From: Bacteroidales bacterium
GTDB lineage: Bacteria > Bacteroidota > Bacteroidia > Bacteroidales > JAGOPY01
Direction: 5' to 3'
Assembly (NCBI GenBank): GCA_030638325.1
Contig: DAOWEV010000070.1
Location: 1-8,246, forward strand
Length of the DNA: 8,246 nucleotides
Shown here: positions 6,035-8,246 of the stretch, piece by piece
Layout of the letters: every line of letters begins with the position of its first letter
Numbering within the stretch: the stretch's first letter is position 1
Translations under genes and position numbers: made by a program
Notes under the pieces: generated by a model
Database searches by the model: none
The model's input: only the letters and a program-made list of their open reading frames with translations
What the model was told of the DNA's origin: nothing

Positions 6035-7462
6035 ATGTATAAAGCTACTTTTTGTATTATTTTTTTACTTTCACTAACTCACTCACATCTTGCTCAGGAA
6101 TATTCGCCGGAATTTGAGACCGGGAAATTGATTGATACGGTATATTGCAAAAGTGATTCAACACACTCCTATTCACTTTATTTGCCATTTTATTACGGTG
6201 AGTTTAAGGACTGGCCGGTTATCATTGCCTTCGACCCGGCGGCAAGGGGTCATATACCGGTGGAATTGTTCACCAGGTCAGCGGAAAGGTATGGATACAT
6301 TGTGGTTGGATCCAATGATGCCAGGAACGGTCCATGGGAAGCGGTTTTCGAGGCAGGCGATGCGGTATTGAGAGATGTCAGGGAGCGGTTTGCCATAGAT
6401 AAAAACAGGATATATACCACAGGGTTTTCAGGTGGGTCCCGGGCTGCCAGTGCGATTGGAATGAGAAAACAGGAATTGGCCGGGGTTATCGGATGTGGCG
6501 CGGGTTTTTCACCTGGACATTCCCCAAACTTTAATATTACTTTTGATTACGTCGGGCTGATTGGAAACATGGACTTCAATTACCAGGAAATGTACTCCCT
6601 CGACTTCTGGTTGCAGACTTTCAATGTAGATCATGTGATCATTGAATATGCGGGCGGGCATGACTGGCCTCCGGAAGAGGTGATTTATGATGCCGTTACC
6701 TGGCTGGAATTCAGGGCAATGGATAGTGATAGGAGGCCGGTTAATAACACTACTATCCAGGAGTATGTGAACAGGAAAGAAGACGAGATCAGTAAATACA
6801 GGGAGCAGGGCCGGAAGTATGAAGAGTACAGGAGTTATGAATTTCTGATAAATTTTATGAACGGGCTGGAGGACCTGTCTGAAAGTGAAGCATTCTTGCA
6901 TAGGTTGATGGCTGAAAAAGATGTACAACAGGAAATTATATTAAGAAAGCTTATAAGGGAAAAAGAGCTTGGTTATATCAAAGAATACCGTGATGCTTTC
7001 AGGGCATACCGGTCGCTGGACTACGAGCCGGGCGTGGAGATCCAGTCCCTGTCGTATTGGAAAGCGAAGGTGAAGGAAGCCAATAAACTTATCCATAAAG
7101 GTAAAACTGTACAGGATACACTTCTGGGTATAAGAATAATCGATTTTATCTGGAGGACGGCTTTTATGCAATATGAGTCAGTAAACAACACCGATGAGCA
7201 TAAACTGGTGCCGGTTTATCTTGATATATGGTCGGTGGCCCAACCTCAACGCCTGACCCCTTATTATCTTCTGGCGAGGTATTACAGTCAGGACGACAAC
7301 CCGGGAAAGGCTATTGATAACCTTGAAATGGCAGTGGAGGCAGGATTTCGCGATGTGGAATTCCTGGAAAGTGATACCCTGATGAATCCTTTGCATAACC
7401 GGCGACAATTCCGGAATCTCATAGAGCAAATGCAGTCATACGAACCGGTAGTTGATAATTAG
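6035..7462 (+). CDS. Secreted alpha/beta-hydrolase (esterase-like) with helical TPR-like C-terminal region
   Basis: An upstream in-frame ATG (5957) overlaps the acetyltransferase gene and would bury the export signal. The ATG at 6035 opens a clean signal peptide (MYKATFCIIFLLSLTHSHLA, cut before QEYSPEF) and gives 475 residues. Residues about 35-225 are an alpha/beta-hydrolase of the PHB-depolymerase/feruloyl-esterase type: YSLYLPFYYGEFKDWPVIIAFDP with strand 3, RYGYIVVGSNDARNGPW, RIYTTGFSGGSRAAS with nucleophile Ser132 in GFSGG, GLIGNMDF with a candidate acid Asp180, and YAGGHDWP with His209. Residues about 235-475 are helical and charged, ending in a TPR-like tail (YYLLARYYSQDDNPGKAIDN, then AVEAGFRDVEFLESDTLMNP). 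It probably hydrolyses an ester or similar bond in the periplasm or outside the cell; the substrate is unknown. No intrinsic terminator follows. Confidence 0.85.
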   Translation: MYKATFCIIFLLSLTHSHLAQEYSPEFETGKLIDTVYCKSDSTHSYSLYLPFYYGEFKDWPVIIAFDPAARGHIPVELFTRSAERYGYIVVGSNDARNGPWEAVFEAGDAVLRDVRERFAIDKNRIYTTGFSGGSRAASAIGMRKQELAGVIGCGAGFSPGHSPNFNITFDYVGLIGNMDFNYQEMYSLDFWLQTFNVDHVIIEYAGGHDWPPEEVIYDAVTWLEFRAMDSDRRPVNNTTIQEYVNRKEDEISKYREQGRKYEEYRSYEFLINFMNGLEDLSESEAFLHRLMAEKDVQQEIILRKLIREKELGYIKEYRDAFRAYRSLDYEPGVEIQSLSYWKAKVKEANKLIHKGKTVQDTLLGIRIIDFIWRTAFMQYESVNNTDEHKLVPVYLDIWSVAQPQRLTPYYLLARYYSQDDNPGKAIDNLEMAVEAGFRDVEFLESDTLMNPLHNRRQFRNLIEQMQSYEPVVDN

Positions 7463-7497
7463 TAATGCGAATCAAGAGTTGAAATAAGTTTTTTTAC

Positions 7498-7536
7498 CAC
7501 AAAGGTCACAAAGGATATCACAAAGTCACACTAAGG
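7498..7536. repeat. CACAAAGG direct repeat next to the GxxExxY remnant
   Basis: CACAAAGG occurs at 7498-7505 and 7507-7514, then CACAAAG at 7519-7525 and CACACTAAGG at 7527-7536. Such CACAAAGG runs are often found directly beside GxxExxY genes in Bacteroidota, and here it lies just past the stop codon of that gene's remnant, so the two probably arrived as one unit. Confidence 0.65.
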
Positions 7537-7537
7537 A

Positions 7538-7675
7538 CTATAGAATTACTCGTTTAATACCATCTTTCAAATGTTTGACATTAAAGTTTGCCAATAAGCC
7601 TAACTTACCTCCTGAAAGCTGCAAATAAGTGAGTATTTGTGCCATGTGTATATCCGCATTATTTACTATGATATT
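7538..7675 (-). pseudogene. C-terminal remnant of a GxxExxY protein gene
   Basis: The minus strand from 7675 to the TAG at 7540-7538 encodes NIIVNNADIHMAQILTYLQL, then SGGKLGLLANFNVKHLKDGI and KRVIL. This is the conserved end of GxxExxY proteins (PD-(D/E)XK-like fold), whose hallmarks are HxAQxLTYLxLSG and KLGLLxNFNV followed by KDGIKR. An in-frame TAA at 7678-7676 and non-coding sequence beyond it show that the first two-thirds, including the GxxExxY signature and the ELKAV segment, are missing. The remaining codons are undamaged, so the loss is probably a recent deletion. It is not likely to be expressed as a working protein. Confidence 0.8.
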
Positions 7676-7699
7676 TTAACAGGAAATTAGAATAGAAAA

Positions 7700-7752
7700 C
7701 CGCGAATTCGCTAATAAAAAATTAATTTTAAGAAAAATTCGCGCATTAGCGG
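7700..7752. repeat. Imperfect inverted repeat, 16-bp arms
   Basis: The left arm CCGCGAATTCGCTAAT (7700-7715) pairs with ATTCGCGCATTAGCGG (7737-7752) at 13 of 16 positions, around a 21-bp AT-only loop apart from one G. Eight As follow closely on the plus strand and TTTT follows on the minus strand. It could fold as a stem-loop and might be a second 3' structure for the minus-strand gene on the right, but it resembles the GCGAATTCGC-type dispersed repeats of Bacteroidota. Confidence 0.6.
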
Positions 7753-7767
7753 CAAAAAAAATCATCA

Positions 7768-7802
7768 TTCGGTGTTCGGTATTCATTATTCGATATTCAA
7801 AA
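7768..7802. repeat. Five-unit array with 7-bp period
   Basis: The units TTCGGTG, TTCGGTA, TTCATTA, TTCGATA and TTCAAAA follow each other without gaps, each opening with TTC. On the minus strand the better-conserved units read nnCCGAA, the same core as in the array at 5468-5488. It is non-coding and lies between an inverted repeat and the terminator of the rightmost gene. Confidence 0.65.
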
Positions 7803-7874
7803 TGCGACAATTTATTTTTACGAACAGACATCTTTATTTAACCGATAAAAAAAATAGGGTCAGGAATTCTGAAA

Positions 7875-7905
7875 ATAAAAAAAGGGCGCCCTCCCGGACA
7901 CCCTT
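7875..7905 (-). terminator. Intrinsic terminator of the T9SS sorting-domain gene
   Basis: On the minus strand AAGGGTGTCC (7905-7896) pairs with GGGCGCCCTT (7891-7882) over ten base pairs, two of them G-U, closing a GGGA tetraloop. Seven Ts follow (7883-7877, partly within the stem end). The hairpin begins 26 bp after the stop codon at 7932, as expected for a Rho-independent terminator. Confidence 0.85.
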
Positions 7906-7931
7906 CATATCTTAAAAAATATCTTTCGGAA

Positions 7932-8246
7932 TTATTCAACGATCATCTTGCGGGTAACCGAATGGTCGCCTGCAATGACGGTGTAGAAGTAGATCCCTGT
8001 CTGAAGTTTGCTGGCTTCAATCGTGAAAGTATGAGTGCCACCGCTTACTTCGCCTTTGTTGATTTCCATCACCTTCTGACCAATCAGGTTGGTCACGATG
8101 AGACTCAGGTCTGAGCTTCTTTCGATGTTTGCAACAACGGTAGTAGTAGTATTGAACGGGTTCGGATAGTTCTGTGATACGGAAGTGATATTGTACTCAA
8201 CCGGATCATCTATACCTACCGGGCTGATCGGATCGTTTCCCGTAGG
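7932..8246 (-). CDS. C-terminal end of a secreted protein with T9SS type A sorting domain (partial)
   Basis: The last 104 residues of a protein whose start lies beyond the right edge are readable, ending at TAA (7934-7932). A short Pro/Asp linker (PTGNDPISPVGIDDPVEYN) leads into the Por_Secre_tail domain: SVSQNYPNPFNTTTTVVANI, then SLIVTNLIGQKVMEINKGEV, GTHTFTIEASKLQTGIYFYT and finally SVTRKMIVE. The YPNPFN entry, NLIGQKV turn, G-IYFY strand and K-M-I-V end are the hallmarks of this family (TIGR04183). It directs cargo across the outer membrane by the type IX system, where it is cut off and the protein is released or attached to the surface. The function of the cargo is outside the window. 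A strong terminator follows. Confidence 0.93.
   Translation of the reverse strand, partial: PTGNDPISPVGIDDPVEYNITSVSQNYPNPFNTTTTVVANIERSSDLSLIVTNLIGQKVMEINKGEVSGGTHTFTIEASKLQTGIYFYTVIAGDHSVTRKMIVE

Larger units (their letters stand above)
7463..7931. other. Gene-free stretch built of repeats and a gene remnant
   Basis: No intact gene is present. In order it holds a CACAAAGG repeat, the minus-strand GxxExxY remnant, a 16-bp-arm inverted repeat, a 7-bp-period array and the terminator of the rightmost gene; each is listed separately. The remaining bases are AT-rich and show nothing I can support. The mix of decayed gene and repeats marks a region that tolerates insertions. Confidence 0.7.

Overview
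The window looks like chromosomal DNA from a member of the Bacteroidota. It holds two proteins of the type IX secretion (T9SS) cargo kind, one with a C-terminal sorting domain. It also has an ECF sigma factor paired with a membrane protein carrying an outer-membrane barrel, a GxxExxY gene remnant, almost no Shine-Dalgarno signals, and short-period intergenic repeats of a style common in that phylum. I cannot place it below phylum.

Left part (1-2514, minus strand): a tightly packed operon read right to left. An ECF sigma factor (2514-1948) overlaps by 8 bp a 460-residue protein (1955-573). That protein has a short cytosolic N-terminus, one inner-membrane helix, a long polar periplasmic linker and a predicted outer-membrane beta-barrel. 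Its stop codon directly abuts the start of a large secreted protein (572 to beyond the left edge) of a family typically exported by T9SS. The order suggests a cell-surface signalling unit: a surface or barrel module linked through one polypeptide to a cytosolic sigma-binding segment.

Divergent region 2515-2785: it holds a 14-bp perfect palindrome running into four ATGAC motifs spaced exactly 11 bp apart, just upstream of a plus-strand lipoprotein with a Bax-like glucosaminidase domain (2786-3607). This looks like an operator array. The same repeats also spell four overlapping five-codon minigenes.

Middle part (3608-5353): a 28-bp perfect REP-like palindrome separates the glucosaminidase gene from a convergent minus-strand gene and supplies that gene's stop codon. 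The convergent gene is the most unusual item. It encodes one polypeptide with an ECF-transporter S-like membrane half, a T-like membrane segment and a C-terminal THEP1-type NTPase where an EcfA ATPase would be expected.

Right part (5366-7462, plus strand): a 63-bp intergenic array with 7-bp period is followed by a YpeA-like GNAT acetyltransferase and a secreted alpha/beta-hydrolase with a helical, TPR-like C-terminal region. The two genes are close enough to be co-transcribed.

7463-7931 is a gene-free stretch. It contains a CACAAAGG repeat, a 45-codon C-terminal remnant of a GxxExxY gene, a large imperfect inverted repeat, a second 7-bp-period array sharing the CCGAA core with the first, and a strong intrinsic terminator. 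That terminator serves the last gene (8246-7932, minus), which is cut by the window edge and encodes the C-terminal T9SS type A sorting domain of a secreted protein.
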